Source of the DNA: Corynespora cassiicola
Taxonomy: Eukaryota; Ascomycota; Dothideomycetes; Pleosporales; Corynesporascaceae
Length of the DNA: 64,000 bases
Direction of reading: 5' to 3'
NCBI GenBank assembly: GCA_022059125.1
Contig: JAEUWY010000005.1
Location: forward strand, 6,200,001-6,264,000
Positions 41,670 to 53,075 of this stretch are shown in pieces. Both the position numbers and the translations under genes were made by a program. The stretch's first letter is position 1, and each line of letters begins with the position of its first letter. The notes beneath the pieces were generated by a model, which searched no databases, was not told the DNA's origin, and was given only the letters and a program-made list of their open reading frames with translations.

Positions 41670-43694
41670 GCATATACAGGCGCTGAGAACAGCCACACGG
41701 GATCTGCGACATTGCTGCAGTTTATAAATCGTTCAACGACCCTGGTGGCAGTTCGTATTCGAGAAGGTGCTCCCGGTGAATGCTTGGCAGTGCGCCACAA
41801 CCTTGGACTATGATGGCGTTGGGCGGCTCTGGTGGGCTACAATGGACTGGCAAATTAATGATGCGATGGCAGAGGGTTAGTTTTCATCATGCGATGGAGT
41901 TTTGGGGTGGCCGATGGGCCAAACCCATGTATGTTTTGACGGCAGAGGGGGGAAAGCACATTGAGGATCAAGCTGGTTTAGGAAATAGTAGACGAGAACT
42001 CGAGTTTGGGGTGTTGAAGGTGTATGGTGCAACATGGGAGGGCCCGCTAGCGGCAGAGGAGAGAGTGACAGGCGGCCACGGGGGTGACTGGCGGCGAGGG
42101 GAGTGGCTGGCCGAATCTTGTAAGGCTGCGCGGTGGATGTGTTTCCACCGCCTCAGAGGCTGTGGTGACGGGCCGTGGATGCAGGCTGCTCATGCTCTGG
42201 CGGCGGGGCTATAGCGCGGTGGATAGTCGGAATGAAATGGGCGAGGCATCATCCGTGGTCATCCGCATCCCAGCACGAGCGGCAAAATCTGCACATCCTC
42301 AGCGCACTGTTGGTCTGGCTCGCGTCGCCTCGCCTCGGCTGGTCGCGACGGGCGGTGTCATCTGTAGGATGCAGTGCAGGTCGCAATTCCTGGCAGCGTT
42401 GGACTCGGGGGGGGTGGTACAGGGCGCCGTGTCTATTTGGGTGTCTATCTGCGACTGCGACTGCTGCGATGCTGCGGTGCTGCAATGCTGCCCCTGGCGT
42501 CGGCGACGTGCGTTTGAAGTGGAATGTGGATGCACGGATGAGGCGAGCAGATTGCCCTCCCAAGGTTGCCAGGTTCCCGCCCCAAAGGGGCAAGTCACGT
42601 GCACCATGGAGAGCTCAGACGCACCAGGGACTCACCCCTTCCTAGGCGCGACCAACGCGCTGAATGGCCGTGGACGAGCCGTGGCCGAAACCCTCAAAGC
42701 TGGTGGGAAGCGGACGGCCGGTCCTGACGGTCAGGGGTTGGTCTGAATCCCAACCACTTGCGGTCTCCGAACTGGCGGAAGGGCGATGGATGCGGCATGT
42801 GGGCAGGGCTTGTGATGGCCGGGCAGCGCGTCGACGCCATGAAGCAGCCTGGCCGCCGACGAGCAAGACAAGAGGGAGGGCAATGGGAGAGACGGCGGAC
42901 GGCCGCAAGTGCAGGCAGACAAAGCAAGTGTGCAGCGGTGCAGCGGTGCAGCATGCGTGCAGCGCGCACTCTCTTTGACGATCGCCTTGGGCGTGGCGCG
43001 TGGAGTCGTGAACCAAGGCCCGCGACACGTACCGACGCACCGCGCCCGGCCACGGCTCAGCAGATGAGAACGGGGGGGCTCGATCCAGCGCAGGACAGCA
43101 GGCTGCCCTGGAGAGCGACGAGGGAAAAGACTGCCACGCACCAGAGTTGCCCACCCCGTCCCCGCGCTGCACGCAGACGGCCACCTCGAGTATACGCCCA
43201 CTGGCCTCGCGCTAGTCCGCTTGGGGCGGCGTCTTGGCGTCCCCCCCGGTGAGCCTGTGTGAAGTTTCGACGAGCTGAGATCAAGCGCAGAAACCCCCAA
43301 GCGATTATTGCGCCCGCAACATGATCCGGCAGCATCCAAAAACCGCCAGGCGCTCGCCGCCTGCCCCGTCCTCCTCCTCCCATCCCTCCCTTCTGCATCG
43401 CCGTGCACTGCCCTCGCACCCACGCCGCTGCCAGCGGAGCTGTCTGCATCAAAAGTGACCCTTCACGGCCCTCATCGCCATTTTCCCACCGTCGCCCGTC
43501 GCCCGTCACCCGTCGCCGGGGCCCAGCCACAGCCAGGCCAGTCGCACCTACAAGACGCAGGACAGATCCTCGCCCACGCCCCCTTCTCCTCCACCACCGC
43601 CCACCGCTCACCTCAACACCACGCCGCGACACCACCACCCCATCGCGACATCGACGCCGCCGCCGCCATCGTCGTCTTGAGACAAAGTCGCACC
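41670..43694. other. Long divergent GC-rich intergenic region
   Basis: 2.0 kb between the membrane-protein start and the Ies4 start. GC-rich, with overlapping unsupported frames on both strands. The last ~350 bp form a C-rich, Ser/Pro/Ala-codon-like leader in front of 43695. Confidence 0.45.
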
Positions 43695-44516
43695 ATGTCT
43701 GCCTCCAAGTCGGCCAAGGCCCAGAAGACGGTCATCCTCAAGCTGTCGCCCGACAAGCTCGAGCAGTTCCTCGACGCCTCGGACAAGTCATCGCAGCCCT
43801 CCAAGCCCGCATCGTCGCCGGGCACGCCTGCCCCTGCCGCCGCCGCCGTCGACCCTACGCCCGCCGACACCCCGACCGACTCTCCCGCCGCCCTCAACGG
43901 CCCAAGCACCCCGTCCAGCATGCTGGCCCCACCAGCTGCCGGCACGGGAAGCAAGCGGAAGGGTGTGCCAGGCCCAAAGCCCGGTGCAAAGAGAGGAGCG
44001 GCCGCCATGGACGGCACCCCAAAGCCTCGCGGCAAGCCGGGTCCTAAGAAGAAGCAGAAGCTGTAAGCACCCCAAACCCCCCAACAAACACTTGCTGACC
44101 CAACCCGCAGCGGCGACATGATCAACGACCCCAACAACAAGGGCCCCTTTGCTGCCCCTACCCCCATCCAGAAACTGGGCCCCAAGGCCAACCAGGGAGC
44201 CATCAACGCCGGCCTCCGCGCCCTCGACCGCACCGGCAAGAAGTGCCGCAAGTGGGAGAAGAAGGGCTTCCAGTTGCGCAGCTTCACCGGCGTTTCCTGG
44301 GCAGTGCCCACCTGGCGTGCTCCCAAACGCTCCGCAGCCTTCTCCGAGGACGTTAAGAGCGATTCCACCGGCTCCAGCGACACCCCGGCCAAGGTCAAGG
44401 ACGAGAGCAGTGCCGTCAGCGACAAGAGCGGTGCCAATGGCGATGCCGGCACCCCCGTCCCACCCGCCATGAACGGCCTGGCCAGCTCGCCAGCACCCGT
44501 CGCCGCCCCTTCTTGA
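43695..44516 (+). CDS. IES4: INO80 chromatin remodelling complex subunit Ies4
   Basis: Subunit of the nuclear INO80 ATP-dependent nucleosome remodeller. Exons 43695..44062 and 44111..44516 give 257 aa; the 48-nt intron joins KKKQKL to GDMINDP. The N-terminus has the family start KTVILKLSPDKLEQFL. A Pro/Ala-rich linker leads to basic, AT-hook-like GPKPGAKRG and KPRGKPGPKKK. The most conserved block follows: LGPKANQGAINAGLRAL, DRTGKKCRKWEKKGFQLRSF and TGVSWAVPTW. The C-terminus is Ser/Asp/Ala rich. Yeast Ies4 is phosphorylated by Mec1/Tel1 in the checkpoint response; SQ sites here include SSQPS. Strong family match. Confidence 0.9.
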
Positions 44517-45701
44517 GCCGTTTGTGCTCTTCAAAAGGCCGGCGGTCATCCGATACCCGGCCACGTTGCATTATATTCTACTGTCATTGCATACCTCACA
44601 CTTTCTTCACCCACGTACACTTTTTTTTTTTGCTGTTAGGAGCGCCTGTTTGCTATCAAGGCTCTTCCGCTTTCCTTCGTATTTTGCCTTCTCAGCACTT
44701 GTTTTCTATATGGACTTTAGCATAGGTGGCGTTGGGATATCACTGAGCATGTCCGGTTCAAATGGGGGTTTTTTTTTTCTAGTCATGGGCGGCCACGATG
44801 CTTCTGCGTGGGCGCGTGACGAGAGGCGGCTAGGTGGTATCAATTCGTGGCGCTCTAGGGAGGGAATTATAGCGATAGGCGCTACACTGGGGGAATTGGG
44901 AATTGTATCATTAGACCACTACGCCACGGAGCAATGTTTTATCAAGTACCCGAGCAGATGCGGCCCTCGATGTTGTGCAGTGACTGTGTGAGTTACGGTG
45001 ACGGTGGCGGCGTCGGCGTCGGCATGCTGGCGGCGCTGATGTTGCTATCGGCCAAATGCGGGGATCATGAGCCTGAGGTGCTCAGCACCTCGTGCCGAGC
45101 GGACGTACCTGACCCAGACCACGCCTGCAACTCCAGCTGGCTGTAGCTGCCCCACGCCCTCGCAAACTCTCAAACCATGTCAGCATTTGCACACACGGCA
45201 CAGGGACTTGTGTGCCGCGCTCGTTGATCCGGACTTCCTCCGCCGTCGTTGCCAGCGAACGACCGCACCCCATCGATCCACTCCCCCCAACGGCGCCTCC
45301 TACACGCCGTGACGCTGCGAGCTTGCCGTCCCCGCGACCGCTCTACCGCCACGACTCACCACGCAGGCCTGTCCCTTGCGCACGTCACCACTGCCATCGC
45401 TGCCCCTGCCGCCGACGCGTCTCCACTGCCAGCTTCCAGCTCTCAACTCCCGCGGGCCGTTGCTTGAGCACCATGTTCAGACGGTCCTCGTACGCCTCTC
45501 CCGCTTGCCAACCTGCGCAGATAAGAGAGCTAACCCCTCCCCAGATACGCCTCTGTAGCCGCGGGAAACAGCGGCCAGTCGGCACCTACAAGATCCGGGG
45601 CTTTCTCCCACCTCGTCTCCAACTCAACGTCGGCCCATCCCCCCGCCGGTCACACCCGCCACCAGTCACGCTCTGCCGAAGCTGATGGTCACCACAGCAC
45701 C
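44517..45701. other. Intergenic, promoter/leader of the GID1 gene
   Basis: 1.2 kb between tandem plus-strand genes. It includes a tRNA-like half element (see 44895..44932) and a C-rich leader directly before 45702. Confidence 0.45.
44895..44932 (-). other. tRNA 5'-half-like sequence
   Basis: On the minus strand, GCTCCGTGGCGTAGTGGTCT followed by AATGATAC looks like a tRNA acceptor and D arm, and TGGCGTAGTGG (44916..44926) fits the A-box consensus. No B box and no pairing 3' acceptor follow, so it is not an intact tRNA gene. It could be a tRNA relic or a SINE head, or chance. Confidence 0.3.
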
Positions 45702-47729
45702 ATGTCGAACTCGTGGGGACGCAGCGGGCCTTTGCCCTCGTACTCGAGCCAGTTTGGCTACCTGAACGGCTACAACGGCGCACACGATGGCGCGAGCACC
45801 TTCTTTGTACCTTCGTACTTGCGCGGATCGAAGCACGCCGAGAAGCTCGAGGAGGCACACAGGGCGAAGCTGGCCGCCCAGCGCGAGTATCGCTCTACAC
45901 ACTCGTCCAACGCGGCGTCCTTGTCCACGAGCTCGAGCAGCGTCAACCTGCACAAAATGGCGCCATCGCACCGCGGCTTGACCCATGAGATCATCGAGCG
46001 GGCCCCCGTGTTCGTCGATGAGCACGTCGCCCCATGGCCTACGAGATGGAACGACATGGACAAGTATCAGCAGCTCGAGGTCGAGGATGGGGGGCGACAG
46101 GCCAAGTTCGCCGGCACGCAAAAGACGCACGATGAAGCTGCCTCGGTGCGCGCCGACTTTCCCATGCCGCGCCAGTGTGGCATATACTACTACGAGGTCA
46201 CGGTCGTGTCAAAGGGCAAGGACGGGTAGGTACGCTCTGCCCCCTGATCGGACTGCAGGCTAACAATCTTTGAGCAGAATGATTGGCGTTGGTTTCTCGG
46301 GTCCAAAAGTTGCCTTGAGTAGAATACCTGGCTGGGAACCGGATTCATACGCATACCATGGCGACGACGGCCAATGCTTTAGTAACACCACCTCTGGCAA
46401 GACCTACGGACCAAAGTTTGGCACTCTGGACGTGATAGGCTGCGGCATAAACTTTAGGACCAACACTGCCTTTTTCACCAAAAATGGCCATTTGCTGGGC
46501 AAGTCGTCTTGGGCGCGGTACACATGGCACCGCTAATCTTTCTAGGTACCGCGTTCCGAGATCTGAAACCTAATATGCCGTACTATCCAACAGTTGGCAT
46601 GAAGAAGCCGGGCGAGACCCTGCGCGCGAATTTTGGCCAGGAACCTTTTGCATTTGACATTGATAAGATGGTGCAAGCAGAGAAGGCGGCGATCCACGTA
46701 GAGATCAACCAGACCAGAGCCGTGTCCAAGGACAAACTTGTAACTGACGAAACAGCCTTTATTCACAGTTTGGTACAGCAATACCTGGCCCACGACGGTT
46801 ATGTGGAGACGGCAAGAGCCTTCTCAGAAGAAGTCATCGAAGAGGCGAAAGCGTTGGCCAACGATAACGAAGCTGAAATACCATACATGGAGACCGAAGA
46901 GGATCTGGATGCGATAAACCGGCAGAGTAGGTTGCCCTGTGACTGCATTTCTGCAAATGACTAAGCGGACTCACAGAAATCCGCGCTGCAATACTCGAGG
47001 GCAACATTGATGCCGCCCTAAAACACACCCAAGCCTACTACCCTTCTGTTCTTCGCGACAACGAGAATATTTACTTTAAGCTTCGTTGCCGGAAGTTTAT
47101 CGAAATGATCCGCAAGTGCAACGAACTGAGTGCCCAGGTACATCCGGTACCGACACCACCTTCCAAACGCTCGACCGCGTCGGCCCACAACCGCAATTCC
47201 ACAGCGATAGACGACTATGATTTCGAAATGGAGCTTGACGAGCAGCTTGGCGTGATGCACAACGGTGCAAGAGACGGAGAGGAGGACAGCATGGACGAAG
47301 AAGACGACATGGAAGACAAGGAGTCGAAACTCAACCAGATGACTACCGAGACGATTCAATACGGCATCGAGCTCAAGTCGGAGTTTGCAAACGATCCCAG
47401 GAGAGAAGTTAAGCGCGCCCTTGAAGACACATTTGCATTGATTGCCTATGAAAACGTCCGCGAAAGCGCCCTTGCACCGCTGCTCGAAGTCGCCGGCCGC
47501 GTGCCAGTCGCTGAGGAACTCAATTCGGCCATATTGGGTAGGTCTAAATGCTGCTCCATGGTCGCATTGTCAACAACCAAGCTCACACATTCTAGTCTCG
47601 CTCGGCAAATCCAGCAGCGCGGCCCTCGAGCGCCTCGTCCAACAGACCGAGGCCCTCGTCAACGAACTTGCCGACGACGGCGGCCCGGGCGCTTTCGTCA
47701 ACGTCCGACGTGACTTTTTGACCCGGTGA
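45702..47729 (+). CDS. GID1: RanBPM/Gid1 (Vid30) subunit of the GID/CTLH ubiquitin ligase
   Basis: Scaffold and substrate-receptor-binding subunit of the GID/CTLH E3 ligase, which degrades gluconeogenic enzymes in yeast. Five exons (45702..46225, 46278..46498, 46546..46926, 46977..47537, 47596..47729) give 606 aa. Domains in order: disordered N-terminus; SPRY (~130-290, with IYYYEVTVVSKGKDGMIGVG and FTKNGHLLGTAFRDL); LisH (~315-345, TAFIHSLVQQYLAHDGYVET); CTLH (~375-430, KIRAAILEGNIDAALKHTQA); an acidic insert; CRA (~480-600). Intron 2 (46499..46545) is a GC-AG intron with donor G|GCAAGT; only this choice restores LLGTAFRDL. The length is normal for the family. Confidence 0.92.
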
Positions 47730-48587
47730 CGGTGCATTTGGGACATGCACGGAGGGCATGAAAGGCATGCATGTATGCATGGTTGACTGAGTGAGAGATG
47801 GATATGGACTCGCATTGGCATTTGCACCAGGTGTCTTGGTTCGGCTGGCTGGCTATTTTTGCTCTTTTTTTTCCTAATCGTGGATTGAGGTTGGAATGCT
47901 ACTTGGCGTACAGACGGCTGGGTCTGTCTCCCCTTTCTCCATCCACCTACCACTATCCCTATCCCTATCTGTATCTTTTGGTCTGGGGGTGGTTCCCGCT
48001 GTGTTTTTTTTCCCCAAGTTTTGTCTATGCATGGGAACGGGGGATTGCAGAGGGGAGGTGTATATGTAGGATGCGATGCGGATCCAATGTTGGTCTCGCA
48101 CAATTGAGAAGAATTGAGAAAGAAACAAGGGAAGAGAGAAAGAAAGAAAGCTTTGACTCGTTTTGTGCATTTGAGGGGGGGGAGCGGGGTGGTGAATGCA
48201 TGTGTTGTTTTGGTCTGTGGTTTGTGGTGTGCTTGGAGTAGTGACATGGGCGTTGCACAGTTGGTTTCAAGGTTGGATGGAGGGATCGATGGATCGATGG
48301 ATCGATACAGGGGCCTCGCGGCTGGATGTTTACACAAGCTGCTGTTTGGTTGTAACGGCGGAGGATTCCTAACTGCATGCATCCATCCCTGGAGAATAAA
48401 TCAGGAGAAAGAGAGACACAAAGAAGAAGAAAACAAGTAATTAGCTCTACGTCCCAGACTGTGCGTGGTGGGAGAGAGACAAGTCGCCACCCGTCCTGGT
48501 ATCATACACACTCCATGACTCCGTCTCGGATGTTGGCCCCCATTCACTCCATCGCGGCAACGACTCGCCGACCAAACCACCGTAAAT
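47730..48587. other. Convergent intergenic region with GGATCGAT repeat
   Basis: 858 bp between the 3' ends of GID1 and the PP2C gene. Three copies of GGATCGAT lie at 48282..48306; otherwise nothing recognised. Confidence 0.5.
48282..48306. repeat. GGATCGAT tandem repeat
   Basis: Three copies of GGATCGAT in the GID1/PP2C intergenic region. Confidence 0.85.
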
Positions 48588-50546
48588 CTACCACGGCTTC
48601 CACCACTTCTTCTCGCTCTTCGCTTGCTGCTGTGGCTGCTGCTGACCTTGTGGCTGCCCCACAATCTTGTCAAAAAACACCACCATCACCGTCGTATCGT
48701 CCATGGCATCCCTACTCCACGGCGGCGGCACCGTGAGCGCCCCAAAGAACAGACCCCTGCGCGTCCCACCCAGGGCATTCCTCAGCAAGCAACACGCCGC
48801 ATTGCCATCCTCAATGGCAAAGTACTCTGGCGTCGCCTTCCAGCTGACGGCCTCGCCCGTCTCCTCGTCGAACGCGAGGCCCCGGTCCGGCTCGAAGCGG
48901 GGGTGCGCCTCGCCCGACAGATCGACGGGGCGGATGGCGTTGCGGTCCCTGGCGTCGATCCAGCGGGAGACGCACTCGACGGCGTGCTCCGACGAGATGC
49001 GGTCCCACAGGCCATCCGAGGCGAGGATCATGAAATCCGACTTGACGGGCGACGAAGGGTGGGGCTCGACGCGTACCACGTCCGTCTCGGTGACGACGGG
49101 CTCGGCGGTCAGGTAGGGTGGGGTCCGCGAGTTTGGGCGGGGCGGCGTGCCCCAGAATTTGGCCTGGAGCGTGCGGATGAAGCCATTCTCCCACTTCCAG
49201 CGGTGGTCGCCAAAGGCGCGGGTGACGGCGAGTCCGAGCAGGCGGCCCGAGTCTGGGTTGAGAATGTCGGGCTCGTCCGGATGGGCCGCCTTGATGCGTT
49301 CGACTTCGTCCTGGTTGAAGCCCGTCTGGTCGACGCTGAGGGGCTTGCAAATGTACTTTTGCTCGAGGGCGTCCCAGCGGCCGAGGACGGCGCGGGAGTC
49401 TCCTGTGCAGGCGACGCGGAGCTTGTCCTTTTCGGGATCAAAAGCGGCGAGAAGGGCGCAGGAACCGGAGAAGGCGGGTGCAAGAGTATGCAGGGCGACA
49501 TTGTTGGCGGCGGGATACCAGCTGGCTGCGTGCTTGGCACGGGCCATCATATCATCGTCGACGCGAACAAAGGCCGCCATAATGGTGTCGGCTATCACGT
49601 TGGAGGAGCTATGCGGGGAGACATTGCTTAGTGCGCGGGAGAGCTGTGGGATTAGGTGCCATTGAAGGTGCATGGAGGTGAATCGGCCGGCATGACCATC
49701 GTAAACTCCCCAATAGTTCCATGGAAGGCCGCCAGGGCCGGGCGATGTGCCAAGAGCATATGTGTCTTCCTGTGAGTGCAAATGTGAATGAGGTTTCTTG
49801 TATCTGTGAAGGATGCGAGCATGGAAGTGGTGGAAATCATGAAAGTCTTCCTGGTCGAAGACGACAACAGGGAAATCGGACGTTGCCCAAGCCATGTTCG
49901 ACGCTTTGCGCCTTTCCTTCTTTTTCCGTGGGGGTATGCAGGACTGTTCAGAGAGGGGAGAAGAAATAGCGGCAACACTTACGCAAGCCTGGTTACTCTT
50001 CATCTGGCACCCGTGAGTAATGGGCAGGTTGGCCTCCCGGGCCTCGTCTTCGTTCATCCTCCAGCCCAAAACTAGCTTTTCGAATTGCGCGTTGATTGCT
50101 TGCAGCAGATTGGGATCCCGTGCCGGGCCAGCAGGATCTGGAACGTGAGCATGGATCCAATGATCCAGCTCTTCTCGGTCCTTGTAAAAGTGCAGTGGCG
50201 TAGCAAGCGGGTCATCCCCATGGCTCTCTAGGACGGCATCAGCCCAGTCCGCATACCGAATGTCGACGAAATAGTAGGCGGCCGCGCCTAGCACGACGAG
50301 GAAGAGGAAAGTCTTGGTAGGAAATGCGGATTGGAGAATTTTTTCATGTTGGTAAAGGTTAGTTGTTCTGCCGGTAGGAAGTGGCCGTTGTAGCTTGACG
50401 CGTGAAGCGGAGTTGAAGAAGGCTGCACGTGTCCTAAGGGGAGCTGGTGAGCTCCCGAACATGCACGGTGCCGTCGGCCGAAGCACATTTTTGCTGATGC
50501 ACGAGCTCAGCTTGCGCGCTGAACCAGACAGCCGAGAAGGTATCAT
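48588..50546 (-). CDS. Mitochondrial PP2C-type phosphatase (pyruvate dehydrogenase phosphatase-like)
   Basis: Mg/Mn-dependent Ser/Thr phosphatase. Proposed exons 49983..50546 and 48588..49769 give 581 aa; ATG at 50546. The N-terminus is Arg/Ser rich and amphipathic (mitochondrial presequence), followed by one membrane segment (TFLFLVVLGAAAYYFVDI, ~75-95). The PP2C core starts near ITHGCQMKSNQACEDTYALG and shows NYWGVYDGHAGR, ASDGLWDRIS and the terminal DDTTVMVVFFD metal-binding aspartate. It resembles fungal PTC5/PTC7-type enzymes acting on mitochondrial substrates such as pyruvate dehydrogenase E1. The 213-nt intron (GTAAGT...ACTCACAG) is stop-free and a multiple of three, so a 652-aa unspliced product is possible; family alignment favours splicing. 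Confidence 0.88.
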   Translation of the reverse strand: MIPSRLSGSARKLSSCISKNVLRPTAPCMFGSSPAPLRTRAAFFNSASRVKLQRPLPTGRTTNLYQHEKILQSAFPTKTFLFLVVLGAAAYYFVDIRYADWADAVLESHGDDPLATPLHFYKDREELDHWIHAHVPDPAGPARDPNLLQAINAQFEKLVLGWRMNEDEAREANLPITHGCQMKSNQACVSVAAISSPLSEQSCIPPRKKKERRKASNMAWATSDFPVVVFDQEDFHDFHHFHARILHRYKKPHSHLHSQEDTYALGTSPGPGGLPWNYWGVYDGHAGRFTSMHLQWHLIPQLSRALSNVSPHSSSNVIADTIMAAFVRVDDDMMARAKHAASWYPAANNVALHTLAPAFSGSCALLAAFDPEKDKLRVACTGDSRAVLGRWDALEQKYICKPLSVDQTGFNQDEVERIKAAHPDEPDILNPDSGRLLGLAVTRAFGDHRWKWENGFIRTLQAKFWGTPPRPNSRTPPYLTAEPVVTETDVVRVEPHPSSPVKSDFMILASDGLWDRISSEHAVECVSRWIDARDRNAIRPVDLSGEAHPRFEPDRGLAFDEETGEAVSWKATPEYFAIEDGNAACCLLRNALGGTRRGLFFGALTVPPPWSRDAMDDTTVMVVFFDKIVGQPQGQQQPQQQAKSEKKWWKPW

Positions 50547-50747
50547 TGTATTTGTTGTTGAAAGAATTTGAGTTGTAAAGCGTTGTTCTAAAGCTTCAGG
50601 CCCGTTTTCGCTAGCGCGATCGCCCGTTCACGTGATTGATTAGTCACCACCTTATACAGTAACAGCAACGTCACAGTCGTGGAGAAAGACAATTTACAAG
50701 CTCCACATCAGCCAGTACTTCCCGATTCACTAAACTAACCAGTTTTT

Positions 50748-53075
50748 TCAGCACGAGAACCCGCAGTCCACCCTTCGCTTTCCTTTGTGATACTTCCCTA
50801 CGGAACAGCAAGCTGGAGATCCCTCTTTCTTACCACACGGATTATCATTGGTCGTCCATCTTTGGTCATGGTAATGGAACGTTATGGGATGATTATCATC
50901 TGACCCTACGATTGAATACAGCCGCGGAAAACAATACTCATCTTCGCCGCAAGACTTTACGGGTACCGTATGATTGTCAAAAGCAAAAGCTTTTCCGGAG
51001 TATGCAACTAGATTCTGGTCGTTATCGTATGCAAAAACTTCAATCTCGTAGGTTCTTCCGTCTTTCTTTTGGTATTTATCGACATGAACGCCACAAAAGC
51101 CAGGCTTAAAATTAGGCTTCGGTGGCTCTGACTGGGGCGGCGGGGCCGGTGTCGCCCATGGGTTTTGGAATGTTGCACTTCCAGCTATGACCGTTTTGAT
51201 TGCTTCGGCGGGTCTGCGAGTATTTATAGCAGATGCCGGAGGGTCTTCTCCCTCTTTAGGTCGAGGACATTGAAAGATGCAATCTCCCCATCGTTGCCCC
51301 TTCTTCCAAGGCCTAAAGTTACACTTGTGCTCTTGGTCAAAGCTCAAAAACCACTTTTAACGTCAGAAACCGCGAGCATATTCTATCGTAGCAATGCTTA
51401 CTTGATCAGAATACCAAAACTCCACCAGATGATCACCTTCTGTACCATCGCCCCAGGTGTTTACAATCATGCTGTAAGGAAGCATACTGTTCACCACCAA
51501 ACGTGGATCTTCACCAGCATCTTTGGCTGCATTTCCAACTTCGTCGCCATTTGCATCGAACAGCTTTATCCCGGTCTGAAACTCGTTGAGGCGGTTGGAA
51601 CCGCCTTTGGCCCACCTTTGTCAGGTCAATTTGCTGGTTCAATAATGCTCATATTGGTAACTCACTGATGAACTACTATTTTGCAGTCTCCCGGTGCATA
51701 TCCTTCAGCCTTGAGTTCCTTGTTTGTGTACGACTCCGGTAGCTGAGGTTTCGGTACACAGGGTGGCTTAGAGCCAGTCATGTCACTTCTGGATGTCTCT
51801 GACGCTTCTTTCCAGTTCAGACATATATCAAAGTTGAAGAAACCTACATAAAAATGTCAGGAATGTTCGGAAACTTGCTTTTCCGAGCATACCAGGCGTC
51901 AGGTGACCTCCAACCATGGGAAGACCACCGTGTTCCTTGAGACTAAAATCCCGCTGGGCTTCGACCCCATCATTCCCATACAAAGCCTATTCAATTTAGC
52001 CCATAGAGCCTCATAATAAGCCATAGAGACCTACATATCCGTTCTGATTGCTATTTTTCTGGAATGCCGTAAAGGCAGAGACGAAGATGTCACTAATGAA
52101 TTAGCAATGCCGCTTCAATATCGTACTGATGAACCCCACCAGTATTTTATTCCGCCAAATGTAAATCCATCCAATATCTGTTCGCTGGCACCTTTGAGCG
52201 GTTCGAACATGTAGTTGTCCTGGAATTTGGACGACTTCTTGTCTCGACGATTGAGATGAAGCAAGTACCAAGAATTTCCACTAACCAAATCAGTACCATG
52301 CCCGATTTGAGCTGATGAATGAATGATTGAGTACCTAGGATCACACCACCGCGAGTTCTTTTGTGCTTCTGGGTCCATCAGACCATTTTGCAGCTCGTAG
52401 CTTTCCAGCTCGTCGCCACATTTCTGTTCTTCTTTCGGGATGCGACTTCTAAAATTTAGAAAACGATTCAGGGATTAGCAAGTGTTTTCTCACAGGATAA
52501 ACAGCCTAGAATCTTTGGTTGACTTCCAAGCATTTTGTATCATCACACCGTACATCAGAGCTGTGGCATTGCCAAGCGTCCATTCCGTAAAGTCAGAGTT
52601 GAAATCCATCACGTCTAGCAGGATTCTAGTTTGCATCAGGTCGTAAAGATGGTCTAGAGAAGAGCTTCCGTTGAAAATGCAGTTCAAGAAGCCTTGGTTC
52701 TGATCTTGCAGGCTTTTGGTAAAAATATCGAGATTCTTACGCAGCTTGATCTCGGCCTCTTCTGCGGTCTTGGGGTTGCTGCTTACCGTTAGGAGGGGAT
52801 TCCCGTTTGCACAAGGATGCCATGACTTGCCTGGAATCCAAGTTGCTCACTACGATATTTGACGCTTGTATGCCCTTGGTAACGATGTCTTTGATTTTCT
52901 CCGCAGACTCGGCTGAGCTCTGCAGAGCTTTTACCGAATTGAAGACTGATAAGTTTAGACAGGTATGGCACACAACATGGTTATTACTTTACCTGTGCTA
53001 ATAGTGCCAGCAGATACGAGACCCAAAACTCCGCTGATAATGCCCAGCGCCAGGGCTGCTTTCTCCTTGGCATAT
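50748..53075 (-). CDS. Intron-dense orphan gene (5' end unresolved)
   Basis: At least nine exons can be chained in frame: 52993..53075, 52831..52945, 52494..52778, 52140..52448, 52035..52092, 51893..51986, 51666..51843, 51402..51615, 50748..51353. The 5' exon(s), probably within 53076..53300, are not resolved. The early part has a hydrophobic KAALALGIISGVLGLVSAG segment followed by a helical, Ser/Ala-rich stretch (VKALQSSAESAEKIKDIV). The centre has LYDLMQTRILLDVMDFNSDF and WYLLHLNRRDKKSSKFQD. The C-terminal ~200 aa are Cys- and Trp-rich (GFCGVHVDKYQKKDGRTYE; terminal KRRVDCGFSC), suggesting an extracellular disulfide-bonded domain. One intron (52779..52830) appears to use a GC donor. The donor at 52139 (GTGGGG) is weak. 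No named family is recognised. Confidence 0.6.

Noticed and set aside
49770..49982. Treating the PP2C segment as coding (652-aa form)
   Set aside because: Consensus splice sites flank it, and removal joins NQAC to EDTYALG, the normal start of the PP2C core. Kept as a finding about possible retention only.
51780..51800. GGATGTCTCTGACGCTTC, resembling the inverted-repeat element arm
   Set aside because: Lies inside a coding exon of the orphan gene, with no paired arm nearby; chance similarity.
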